From assembly GCA_036495525.1 (NCBI GenBank), contig DASXMR010000123.1:37394-101393 (forward strand): a stretch of DNA of 64,000 nucleotides, read 5' to 3'. The notes beneath the pieces are model-generated. The model searched no databases, was not told where the DNA came from, and worked only from the letters and a program-made list of their open reading frames with translations. Position 1 is the stretch's first letter. Every line of letters begins with the position of its first letter. Positions 25,317-32,563 of this stretch are shown here, piece after piece. The DNA is from DASXMR01 sp036495525 (GTDB taxonomy: Bacteria > Actinomycetota > Actinomycetes > Streptosporangiales > Streptosporangiaceae). The translations under genes and the position numbers were made by a program.

Positions 25317-25904
25317 ATGACCGGATCAGACCCGAAAGAAGACCTGCAGCGCTATCTCCAGGCGACCGCCGACGCCTTGCTGTGGAAACTCGACGGCCTG
25401 TCGGAGTACGACATCCGCCGGCCGCTGACGCCGACCGGCACGAACCTGCTCGGCCTGGTCAAGCACGTGGGCTCGGTGGTGCTCGGTTACTTCGGCGACT
25501 GCTTCGGCCGACCGCGCGAGGAACTCGCCTGGGACGCCCCCGACGCCGGGGTGAACGCCGACATGTGGGCAGCTCCCGGCGAGTCGCGAGAGCTGATCAC
25601 CGGCCTTTACCGGCGGGCGTGGGCCTTCGCCGACAAGACCATCAGCGAGCTGCCGCTGGATGCCATCGGCCATGTGCCGTGGTGGCCGCCGGACAGCAAC
25701 GAGGTGACGCTGCACCGGATCATGGTGCACGTGCTGCAGGAGCTCGCCAGGCACGCCGGCCACGCCGACATCGTGCGCGAGCTGATCGACGGCACGGCCG
25801 GGCTGCGCGAAGTCAGCAGCAGCATGCCCGAGCAGGATGAGGCGTGGTGGACCGACTACCGGGACCGGCTGGAGCGCGCCGCGAGCGAGGCTGGCCAGGC
25901 GTAA
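25317..25904 (+). CDS. DinB superfamily protein (DUF664-like)
   Basis: A 195-residue four-helix-bundle protein of the DinB/DUF664 group. The presumed metal-site histidines are H in LLGLVKHVGSVVLGYF, and HRIMVHVLQELARHAGHADIVRELI (the H-x3-H pair). Related enzymes include thiol-dependent S-transferases of actinobacteria. ATG 25317 is preceded by CAAGG. A degraded copy of the 3' half follows at 25976-26279. Confidence 0.87.
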   Translation: MTGSDPKEDLQRYLQATADALLWKLDGLSEYDIRRPLTPTGTNLLGLVKHVGSVVLGYFGDCFGRPREELAWDAPDAGVNADMWAAPGESRELITGLYRRAWAFADKTISELPLDAIGHVPWWPPDSNEVTLHRIMVHVLQELARHAGHADIVRELIDGTAGLREVSSSMPEQDEAWWTDYRDRLERAASEAGQA

Positions 25905-25975
25905 CTGCCCTGCCGGGCCGCCCGCGGTCAGCGTGGCGGCTGCGCTGCCTCCGGGCGCGAGTGGCCGCATGCTAG

Positions 25976-26279
25976 GGGCTTTACCGGCGGGCGTGGGCGT
26001 TCGCTGACAAGACGATCAGCGAGCTGCCGCTGGACGCCATCGGCCATGTGCCCTGGTGGCCACCCGATCGCAGCGAGGTGACGCTGCGATCGGGTGGTAC
26101 GCATGATCGCGGAGACGGCCAGGCATGCCGGCCACGCCGACATCGTGCGCGAGCTGATCGACGGGTCGGCCGGGATGCGAGCGGACGCATCGAACCTGCC
26201 GGAGCCTGCCGACGAGAAGTGGTGGGCCGTCTACCGCGACCGGCTGGAGCGCACCGCGCGCGAGGCCGGCCAGGGCTGA
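25976..26279 (+). pseudogene. Partial, frameshifted duplicate of the DinB gene
   Basis: The stretch repeats the 3' half of the preceding gene. GLYRRAWAFADKTISELPLDAIGHVPWWPPD is readable in one frame up to about 26085, then HAGHADIVRELIDGSAG and YRDRLERTAREAGQG in another frame up to the TGA at 26277-26279. A deletion around 26085-26100 removed the HRIMVH histidine region. No start codon or ribosome-binding site precedes it. It is a decayed tandem duplication. Confidence 0.8.
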
Positions 26280-26466
26280 GCAGCCGTCACCTGCGGACTG
26301 CGCGTGTCCCTGGTCAGGCCGGCCTGAGCTGCCCAGCGGGCGCTGGGCCATATTCTCGTGCTGCCGCTGATTCTGGCCAGGCGTGTGCCGTGGCCGGGCC
26401 AGGGCAGGAGCAGGACAGGCGCAGTTCTGCGACGGTTCGGCCGCCGCGGATTGAGGGAGGGATCAC

Positions 26467-27846
26467 GTGGCCATCGCGACCATCAACCCGGCGACCGGGG
26501 AGACGCTCAAGACCTTCGAGGAGCTGACCAGCGCGGAGATCGAGCACTGCCTGGCCGCTGCTGCGCGCGCGGCATCGAGCTACCGGCTGACCAGTTTCAG
26601 CCAGCGGGCCGGCTGGATGCGCGAGGCGGCGGCGATCCTCGACCAGGAGCAGGACCAGGTCGCCGCCATGATGACGACCGAGATGGGCAAGGCGCTGGCC
26701 GCGGCCAGGCAGGAGGTCGCCAAGTGCGCCAGCGCCTGCCGGTACTACGCCGAGCACGCCGAGGGCTACCTGGCCGACGAGCCCGCCGACGCCGCGGCGG
26801 TCGGCGCCCAGCAGGCGTACGCCACCTACCAGCCGCTCGGCCCGGTGCTCGCGATCATGCCGTGGAACTTCCCGCTGTGGCAGGCGATGCGGTTCGCCGC
26901 CCCGGCGCTGATGGCCGGCAACGTAGGGCTGCTCAAGCACGCGTCGAACGTGCCGCAGACCGCGCTGTTCATGCAGGAGCTGTTCGCCAGGGCCGGGTTC
27001 GGTGAAGGCGTGTTCCAGACCTTGCTGATCGGCTCGGCGAAGGTCGAGTCCGTGCTGCGGGACAGCCGGGTGACGGCCGCCACGCTGACCGGCTCCGGCC
27101 CGGCCGGGCAGTCGGTCGCGGCCATCGCCGGCAGTGAGATCAAGAAGGTTGTGCTCGAGCTCGGCGGCAGCGACCCCTTCATCGTCATGCCGTCGGCGAG
27201 CCTGCCGGACGCGGCCCGCGTCGCCGCGTTCGCCCGGTGCCTGAACAACGGCCAGTCGTGCATCGCGGCCAAGCGCTTCATCGTGCACGCCGACGTCTAT
27301 GACGAGTTCGAGCGGCTGTTCACGGCCGAGATGGCAGGCAAGCGGGTCGGTGACCCGATGCTGGACGGCACCGACGTCGGCCCGCTCGCGTCGGCGCAGC
27401 AGCTGGCCGACATCAGCGAGCTGGTGGACGACGCAGCGGGCAAGGGCGCGCGGGTGCTGTGCGGCGGCACCGCGCCCGGCGGGCCCGGCTACTACTACCC
27501 GCCGACGGTGCTGGCCGGCATCACGCCGCAGATGCGCGTGCACACCGAGGAGGTGTTTGGCCCGGTGGCGACGCTCTACCGGGTGGCGGGCATCGACGAG
27601 GCGATCGAGCTGGCCAACGGCACCGAGTTCGGGCTCGGCGCCAACGCCTGGACTGAAGATCAGGAAGAACGAGGCCGCTTCGTGCGAGACCTCGTCGCCG
27701 GGATGGTCTTCATCAACGGCAACGTGACCTCGTATCCGCAGCTGCCGTTCGGCGGCGTCAGGACGTCCGGCTACGGCCGCGAGCTGGCAGCCCACGGCAT
27801 CCGGGAGTTCTGCAACATCAAGTCGGTGTGGGTGGGCGGCTCGTAG
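26467..27846 (+). CDS. NAD(P)-dependent aldehyde dehydrogenase (succinate-semialdehyde dehydrogenase-like)
   Basis: A 459-residue aldehyde dehydrogenase. It has MPWNFPLWQ, TGSGPAGQS in the cofactor loop, the general base E231 in VVLELGGSDPF, and the nucleophile C265 in NNGQSCIAAKRF. Sequence character (no long N-terminal part, GSDPFIVM) matches the succinate-semialdehyde dehydrogenase subgroup, which oxidises an aldehyde to its acid. The GTG start at 26467 follows GAGGGAGG. It is a single gene. Confidence 0.92.
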   Translation: MAIATINPATGETLKTFEELTSAEIEHCLAAAARAASSYRLTSFSQRAGWMREAAAILDQEQDQVAAMMTTEMGKALAAARQEVAKCASACRYYAEHAEGYLADEPADAAAVGAQQAYATYQPLGPVLAIMPWNFPLWQAMRFAAPALMAGNVGLLKHASNVPQTALFMQELFARAGFGEGVFQTLLIGSAKVESVLRDSRVTAATLTGSGPAGQSVAAIAGSEIKKVVLELGGSDPFIVMPSASLPDAARVAAFARCLNNGQSCIAAKRFIVHADVYDEFERLFTAEMAGKRVGDPMLDGTDVGPLASAQQLADISELVDDAAGKGARVLCGGTAPGGPGYYYPPTVLAGITPQMRVHTEEVFGPVATLYRVAGIDEAIELANGTEFGLGANAWTEDQEERGRFVRDLVAGMVFINGNVTSYPQLPFGGVRTSGYGRELAAHGIREFCNIKSVWVGGS

Positions 27847-27902
27847 CCCGGCATTCGGCTGGCCGTTACCTGATAGGCGCGGATGCTGCCTATGGTGGAG
27901 GC

Positions 27903-28358
27903 ATGCGCGCGCCGGAATGGCGGCCAGCCCTGGCGAGCAGCATCGGCGCCGTCAGGCTCGCCGGACCGCTGTGCGCACTGGCCGTACTGTTCGTCACTGC
28001 CGCGTTCCTGCGCCGTGCTGGCCAGGTAGATGACGTGTTCGGCATCCTGCTCGGGCTGGCCTGCCTGGTTAGCGCCCTGGCAGCGGTGAGCGTGCCGTCG
28101 ATGTTCATCCGCATCGAGCGCGACCGGGTGACCATACGCAACCAGCTGTGGAGTGAGCGCGCGGTCCAGCTCTGCGACATCGCCGAAGTCAGGGCCGGGC
28201 TGCGCGGGCTGGTGATCCGGACGCGGCAGGGCCGGTCACTGGTCGCCGCGGCCGTGCAGCAGCCGCCGTGGCTCGCGTCCGGCGACGCCCACCTGCGCAG
28301 TCTGCGGGTCATCGCCGCCATCGAGGCGGCTGTCGCCGCACGGCGCGCGAGCAGCTAG
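27903..28358 (+). CDS. Small membrane protein with PH-like domain
   Basis: A 151-residue protein with two transmembrane helices (about residues 18-36 and 46-66), followed by a strand-rich cytoplasmic part (FIRIERDRVTIRNQLWSERAVQLCDIAEVRAGLRGLVIRTRQGRSLVAA) that resembles a bacterial PH domain. The start at ATG 27903 is chosen because GGTGGAGG precedes it. It follows the aldehyde dehydrogenase by 56 bp. The role is unknown. Confidence 0.7.
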   Translation: MRAPEWRPALASSIGAVRLAGPLCALAVLFVTAAFLRRAGQVDDVFGILLGLACLVSALAAVSVPSMFIRIERDRVTIRNQLWSERAVQLCDIAEVRAGLRGLVIRTRQGRSLVAAAVQQPPWLASGDAHLRSLRVIAAIEAAVAARRASS

Positions 28359-29018
28359 CCCGGCGCGCAGTAGCCGGGCCCGCGGCCGCGCCGTTGAGCT
28401 GCCCATTCATGGCCATTAACCTGGCTGTTCCCTGGCCAGCTCATAATCACCCGGCTACGGTACGTCACTGTTCGGAGGGCGCGCCAGGAGCGGCTGCCAG
28501 CCGGCCCGATCGCCGGCGGCAGCAGCCTCCACATGGTCTCCACAAGCCGAGCTACGCGCCTTCACACTTGATTGATGGCATGCTGCCAGGCCCGGAGCGA
28601 GAGCGACGGGGCGAGCGGCCGGATTCTGGGGGGGATTCGGTTCGCGCAGGGAGGGCGGCCGGACTCCGGAGGGACCCGGCTCGCACCGCGGGCAGGCCGG
28701 ATTCAGGGGGGATCCGGCCGGCCCAGTGTCGGGAGACCGGCCGCGACCGGTGACGACCGGCCCCGGCCACCCACTGTCGGCCGGCAGGCCGGCGGTGGCG
28801 GCGGGGGACGCCCAGTTGGGCAGCGCGGCCGGTCCCGGCACAGCGGATCCGGACGGGGCGTCGCGACCGTGAGGGCGGCGCCGCAGTCCGGATCGCGTGG
28901 TGCCTGGCCGCAGGCTCTGCATAGGTACCCCCGGGCGGGCCTGGGGTTGCCTGCGGCTGATACGCCGCGCCGACGATCAACGGCCCTCGGCTGCCGCCAC
29001 CCGGATGCTCCGGCCGGC
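28359..29018. other. Long non-coding stretch with palindromic tandem repeat
   Basis: No open frame here has a convincing start or coding-type codon use. The centre carries the three-copy repeat at 28619-28717. I see no tRNA or recognisable regulatory RNA. The region separates two converging transcription units (membrane protein and ECF42 sigma factor). Confidence 0.5.
28619..28717. repeat. Three-copy ~39-bp tandem repeat with palindromic core
   Basis: Three copies of an imperfect palindrome of the form CCGGAYTC-(G-rich)-GAYYCGG lie at 28619-28640, 28659-28679 and 28697-28717. The repeat period is 38-40 bp, and the linkers share TCGCRC. Each copy can fold as a hairpin with CCGGA/TCCGG-type arms and a G-rich loop. 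Confidence 0.65.
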
Positions 29019-30305
29019 CTAGCTGTCGCTCCGCCGCTGCCCGGCCGCGCGAGCCTCGCTAGCCCGCTGGCGTGACAACTGCTGCTCCCGCGCGTTGCCG
29101 GTGAGCTCCGCGGCGCGGTCGAACTCCGCCGCCGCCTCGGCTGTCCGGCCCAGGCTGACCAGCAGGTCACCGCGCACGCTGGGCAGCAGGTGATAGCCGC
29201 GCAGTGAGCCGCCGACGGCCAGGGCATCGACCAGGGCGAGCCCGGCGGCCGGACCGTAAGCCCTGGACACCGCGACAGCCCGGTTCAGCTCGACCACCGG
29301 CGACGGCATCACCCGCGCGAGGTCACCGTACAGCTCGGCGATGCGCGCCCAGTCGGTGTCCTCGACCCGAGCTGCGCGAGCGTGACAGGCGGCGATGGCG
29401 GCCTGCAGCGCGTACGGCCCGTGCCGGCCGCCGAGCTGCTCGGCCCTGGCGAGCGCGGCCAGGCCGCGGCTGATCAGCAGCCGGTCCCAGCGCGAGCGGT
29501 CCTGGTCGGCGAGCAGCACCGGCTCACCCGAGGCGGCAGTGCGGGCACGAACCCGCGATGCCTGGATCTCCAGCAGGGCATGCAGACCGTGCACCTCACT
29601 CTCGCCTGGCATGAGCTGGGCCAGCACCCGGCCGAGCCGCACGGCGTCCGTGCACAGCGCCGGGCGCATCCAGTCCTGCCCGGCCGTGGCGGAGTAACCC
29701 TCGTTAAAGATCAGGTAGATGACCTCGAGCACGGCGCCTAGCCGCGCAGGACGCTCGTCCGGCCCGGGTACCGCGAACGGCACCGCCGCCGCCGAAAGCG
29801 CCTTCTTCGCCCGCACGATCCGCTGCGCGATGGTGCTCTCCGGTACCAGGTAAGCGCGCGCGATCTCGGCGGTGGTCAGGCCGCCGAGCAGGCGCAGCGT
29901 CAGCGCTACCCTGGCCGGCACGGTCAGCACCGGGTGGCAAGCGGTGAACACCAGCCGGAGCATGTCGTCGTCGATGTGCTCACCGGCCACCCGGTCGAAC
30001 TCAGCAGCCGACTGGTCACCGCCGGCCTGCATCTCCCGGCCGATCTGCGCGTACTTCTCCTGCCGCTGCCGGTCCCGGCGGATCATGTCGACGGCACGGC
30101 GCCGGGCCACGGTCATCAGCCAGGCGCCCGCGTTGCGCGGGACCCCCTCGGCCGGCCACTGCTCGAGCGCGGCCACGACCGCGTCCTGGGCCAGTTCCTC
30201 GGCGGTGCCCACGTCGCCGGTGTAGCGGGCCAGGCCAGCGACGAGCCTGGCCCACTCCATCCGGATGACCGCCTCGACGGCGGCGTGAGCCGGGGAGCTG
30301 GCCAT
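29019..30305 (-). CDS. RNA polymerase sigma factor, ECF42-type with C-terminal TPR extension
   Basis: A 428-residue sigma factor. Region 2 is at residues ~5-85 (AEELAQDAVVAALEQWP...AWLMTVARRRAVDMIRRD) and region 4 at ~110-175 (LLGGLTTAEIARAYLVPESTIAQRIVRAKKAL). The remaining ~240 residues form the helical, TPR-like extension that defines ECF42 (RLGAVLEVIYLIFNEGYSAT is the hallmark). The usual partner, a YCII/DGPF protein, is encoded just upstream at 30442. There is no anti-sigma gene, as expected for this class. Confidence 0.93.
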   Translation of the reverse strand: MASSPAHAAVEAVIRMEWARLVAGLARYTGDVGTAEELAQDAVVAALEQWPAEGVPRNAGAWLMTVARRRAVDMIRRDRQRQEKYAQIGREMQAGGDQSAAEFDRVAGEHIDDDMLRLVFTACHPVLTVPARVALTLRLLGGLTTAEIARAYLVPESTIAQRIVRAKKALSAAAVPFAVPGPDERPARLGAVLEVIYLIFNEGYSATAGQDWMRPALCTDAVRLGRVLAQLMPGESEVHGLHALLEIQASRVRARTAASGEPVLLADQDRSRWDRLLISRGLAALARAEQLGGRHGPYALQAAIAACHARAARVEDTDWARIAELYGDLARVMPSPVVELNRAVAVSRAYGPAAGLALVDALAVGGSLRGYHLLPSVRGDLLVSLGRTAEAAAEFDRAAELTGNAREQQLSRQRASEARAAGQRRSDS

Positions 30306-30441
30306 GACATCCGATCACAGCACCGCTCCCCCAGGCCGGCAAGCGCATACCCGCCACCGCCGCCAACGGCCGGCCGCGCTGGCCGAGGCCGGCCGCTGGC
30401 CTTGCCGGGTGCTGAGCGCCGCGGCGGCCGGCGGCCAGCGG

Positions 30442-30780
30442 CTAGCTGTAGACGGGCCGGATCGTGCTCTCGCCCTGCCCGGCGATGGCCAGGAACCGCT
30501 TGGTCCACTCGATCGCCTCGGCCCGGTCCCTGACCTCCATCAGCGCCCAGCCGCCGACCAGCTCCTTGGCCTCGGTGAAAGGGCCGTCGCGAACAATGAA
30601 CTTGCCGCCGGAGTAGCTGACCTTGGTGGCCTCGTCGAGCGGTCCGAGCCCGCCGGTCGCGACCAGCACGCCTGCCTTGTCCGCGTCCTCGAGGAACGCG
30701 CCCATCTCCGTCATCAGCTCCTCGCTCGGCGGCGGGATCGGGATGGTCGGGTCGGCGAGGGTGTATCCCAGGAATCGCAT
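30442..30780 (-). CDS. YCII-related (DGPF domain) protein, ECF42 partner
   Basis: A 112-residue YciI-like protein. MRFLGYTL...SEELMTEMGAFLEDADKAGVLVATGGLGP is followed by the eponymous VRDGPFTEAKELVGGW. Such proteins are the conserved neighbours of ECF42 sigma factors and are probable sensors or targets. The start ATG 30780 follows GGAAGG. The gap of 136 bp to the sigma gene is in the same direction, so they may be co-transcribed. Confidence 0.93.
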   Translation of the reverse strand: MRFLGYTLADPTIPIPPPSEELMTEMGAFLEDADKAGVLVATGGLGPLDEATKVSYSGGKFIVRDGPFTEAKELVGGWALMEVRDRAEAIEWTKRFLAIAGQGESTIRPVYS

Positions 30781-31040
30781 GATCGTTCCTTCCTCTGCTC
30801 GGCCCGGCGACTTGTACTGGCCGGGCACCTGGCGAGTCTCGGTGACTGCCTCTTGCCCATGCGTCGGATAACACCCGACCAGATCGACGTCAGGCTGAAA
30901 CTTTCTTCGGCCTCGGCGCGCGACTGACGTGATCAGCTACCCGTCTGGCTGGCTGAGCTGCGGCTGCGCGCAGAATGAAACCGGGGGCACCTGGTTCTGC
31001 TCGAGGTCGAAACCGAACGCTGGCACCAGGGGGAGGACTC

Positions 31041-32048
31041 ATGGGCACTGGCAGCAAGGCAGGCACTCGGGGAACAGCGGTTAGCACGGACGCTGAGCCG
31101 GAAGGCAGCTCCCCTTCAGCCGGCACCAGGCTGGTGACCTGGCACAGCGAGCTCACGACCCGGGTCGACCAGCTCAGCTGGCTGCGCTCGCTCAGCACCT
31201 GGCTGACCGCGTGGCTTGGGCCGTTCCGTGAGCGTCACCAGGACAAGCTCGCGCTCGAGCTGCTGCACGGCGGCCGCTGGGCTGGCCATCCGGTGCACCC
31301 GGCCCTGAGCGACCTGCCCGTAGGGCTGTGGACCGGCGCTCTGGTACTCGACGCAGCAGAAACGAGGCCACCTGCACCCGGCAGAGTCGACGGGGCAGGC
31401 CTGCTCAGCGCGGCCGGACTCGCCGCCGCCGGAGCCACCGCCCTGACCGGGCTCAGCGACTGGACGGTCAGCAACGATCAGGACCGGCGGGTGGGCCTCT
31501 TCCACGGGCTGCTCAACACCGTGGCCATCGGGCTGCAGGGCGCCTCGCTCGGCGCCAGGATGACCGGCCGGCGCGGCACGGCGCGTGCCCTCAGCGCAGC
31601 CAGCCTCGCCGTCACCGGCATTGCCGCCTACTTCGGCGGTCACCTCGTCTTCACCAAGGGCGTCATGGTCAGCCGGGTCGCCTGGGCACTGGAGCCGCGC
31701 CGGTGGACGCGGGCGCTTCGCGAAGCTGAGCTGCCGGACCGGACGCCGACAGCCGTCGTCGCCGAGGGGCGGCAGGTTCTGCTGTACCGGGCCGAGGGCC
31801 GGCTCTACGCCGTGGACAACATCTGCAGCCACGCCGGCGGGCTGCTCAGCCGGGGCACCGTCGGGGACCTGGCCGTCACCTGCCCGCTGCACGGGTCACG
31901 CTTCGCGCTCACCGACGGCTGCGTGCGCCGCGGTCCGGCCAGCCAGCCGCAGCCGGTGCTGCGCACCAGGATCCGCGACGACTGGATAGAGGTGCGAGCA
32001 GGCCAGTCAGCTGCCCGGCGGCCGACGAACGGAAGGACACGCACATGA
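31041..32048 (+). CDS. DUF2231 membrane domain fused to Rieske [2Fe-2S] domain
   Basis: A 335-residue protein. The DUF2231-like membrane region (residues ~75-215, four helices) begins with GHPVHPALSDLPVGLWTGALVLD, the family signature. A C-terminal Rieske domain follows, with YAVDNICSHAGGLLS (C-x-H) and CPLHGSRFAL (C-x2-H), the four cluster ligands. The protein is a predicted membrane-anchored electron carrier. ATG 31041 follows GGGGGAGG. The stop overlaps the next gene (ATGA). Confidence 0.88.
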   Translation: MGTGSKAGTRGTAVSTDAEPEGSSPSAGTRLVTWHSELTTRVDQLSWLRSLSTWLTAWLGPFRERHQDKLALELLHGGRWAGHPVHPALSDLPVGLWTGALVLDAAETRPPAPGRVDGAGLLSAAGLAAAGATALTGLSDWTVSNDQDRRVGLFHGLLNTVAIGLQGASLGARMTGRRGTARALSAASLAVTGIAAYFGGHLVFTKGVMVSRVAWALEPRRWTRALREAELPDRTPTAVVAEGRQVLLYRAEGRLYAVDNICSHAGGLLSRGTVGDLAVTCPLHGSRFALTDGCVRRGPASQPQPVLRTRIRDDWIEVRAGQSAARRPTNGRTRT

Positions 32049-32401
32049 CCTTCGTAGCAGTGGCCAACCTTGATGACCTTGACGTCGGCGACACGTTGCT
32101 GGTCGATGAGCTTCGCGAGCCAATCTGCCTCATCCGCCTCGACGACGACGACGTGCGGGCCATCCACAACACCTGCACCCACCAGCAGCAGCCGCTGCAC
32201 GAGGGGTCCCTCCAGCCAGATGACACGCTGGTCTGCGCGGCGCATGCTTCCCGCTTCGACCTGACCACAGGAGAAGCCATCGGGGTCCCGGCGGTCGCGC
32301 CGATTCCCGTCTACGCCTGCAAGGTCGAAGACGACGCGATCCTTGTCGACATCGACCAGCAGCTCAACGACGCGCCGATCCCGCATCCCCCGCACCACTA
32401 G
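32045..32401 (+). CDS. Stand-alone Rieske [2Fe-2S] ferredoxin-like protein
   Basis: A 118-residue soluble Rieske protein. The cluster ligands are C-x-H in NTCTHQQQPL and C-x2-H in VCAAHASRFDL. The start overlaps the previous stop by four bases, so the two Rieske proteins are made together. In oxygenase systems such ferredoxins hand electrons to a terminal oxygenase, but no oxygenase is present here. Confidence 0.9.
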   Translation: MTFVAVANLDDLDVGDTLLVDELREPICLIRLDDDDVRAIHNTCTHQQQPLHEGSLQPDDTLVCAAHASRFDLTTGEAIGVPAVAPIPVYACKVEDDAILVDIDQQLNDAPIPHPPHH

Positions 32402-32437
32402 TCTCAGCGATCCGCTAGCCGCAGCGATTCTCGGCGC

Positions 32438-32493
32438 AGGCAGTCGGCTACGGGACTGATCAGGCAGTCGGCTGCTGGACTGATCAGGCAGTC
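32438..32493. repeat. 24-bp tandem repeat (2.3 copies)
   Basis: Unit 1 (32438-32461) and unit 2 (32462-32485) differ at two or three bases, and a partial third copy ends at 32493. The unit boundary creates the hairpin at 32477-32494. It lies between convergent genes. Confidence 0.7.
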
Positions 32494-32494
32494 C
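32477..32494. terminator. Short hairpin between convergent genes
   Basis: GGACTG (32477-32482) pairs with CAGTCC (32489-32494) around a 6-nt loop, 76 bp after the Rieske stop and 70 bp before the acyl-CoA synthetase stop on the other strand. It is a possible terminator; a weaker version occurs in the first repeat unit. Confidence 0.4.
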
Positions 32495-32563
32495 CTGGCC
32501 CGACCAGGCGGACGTCAGAGACGGCAGAGGCTGCGAGCTGCGATTCACTGGCCGGCCGCGGGA

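Noticed and set aside
26314..27795. 493-residue minus-strand frame opposite the aldehyde dehydrogenase
   Set aside because: The plus strand has full aldehyde dehydrogenase motifs; this frame is its shadow.
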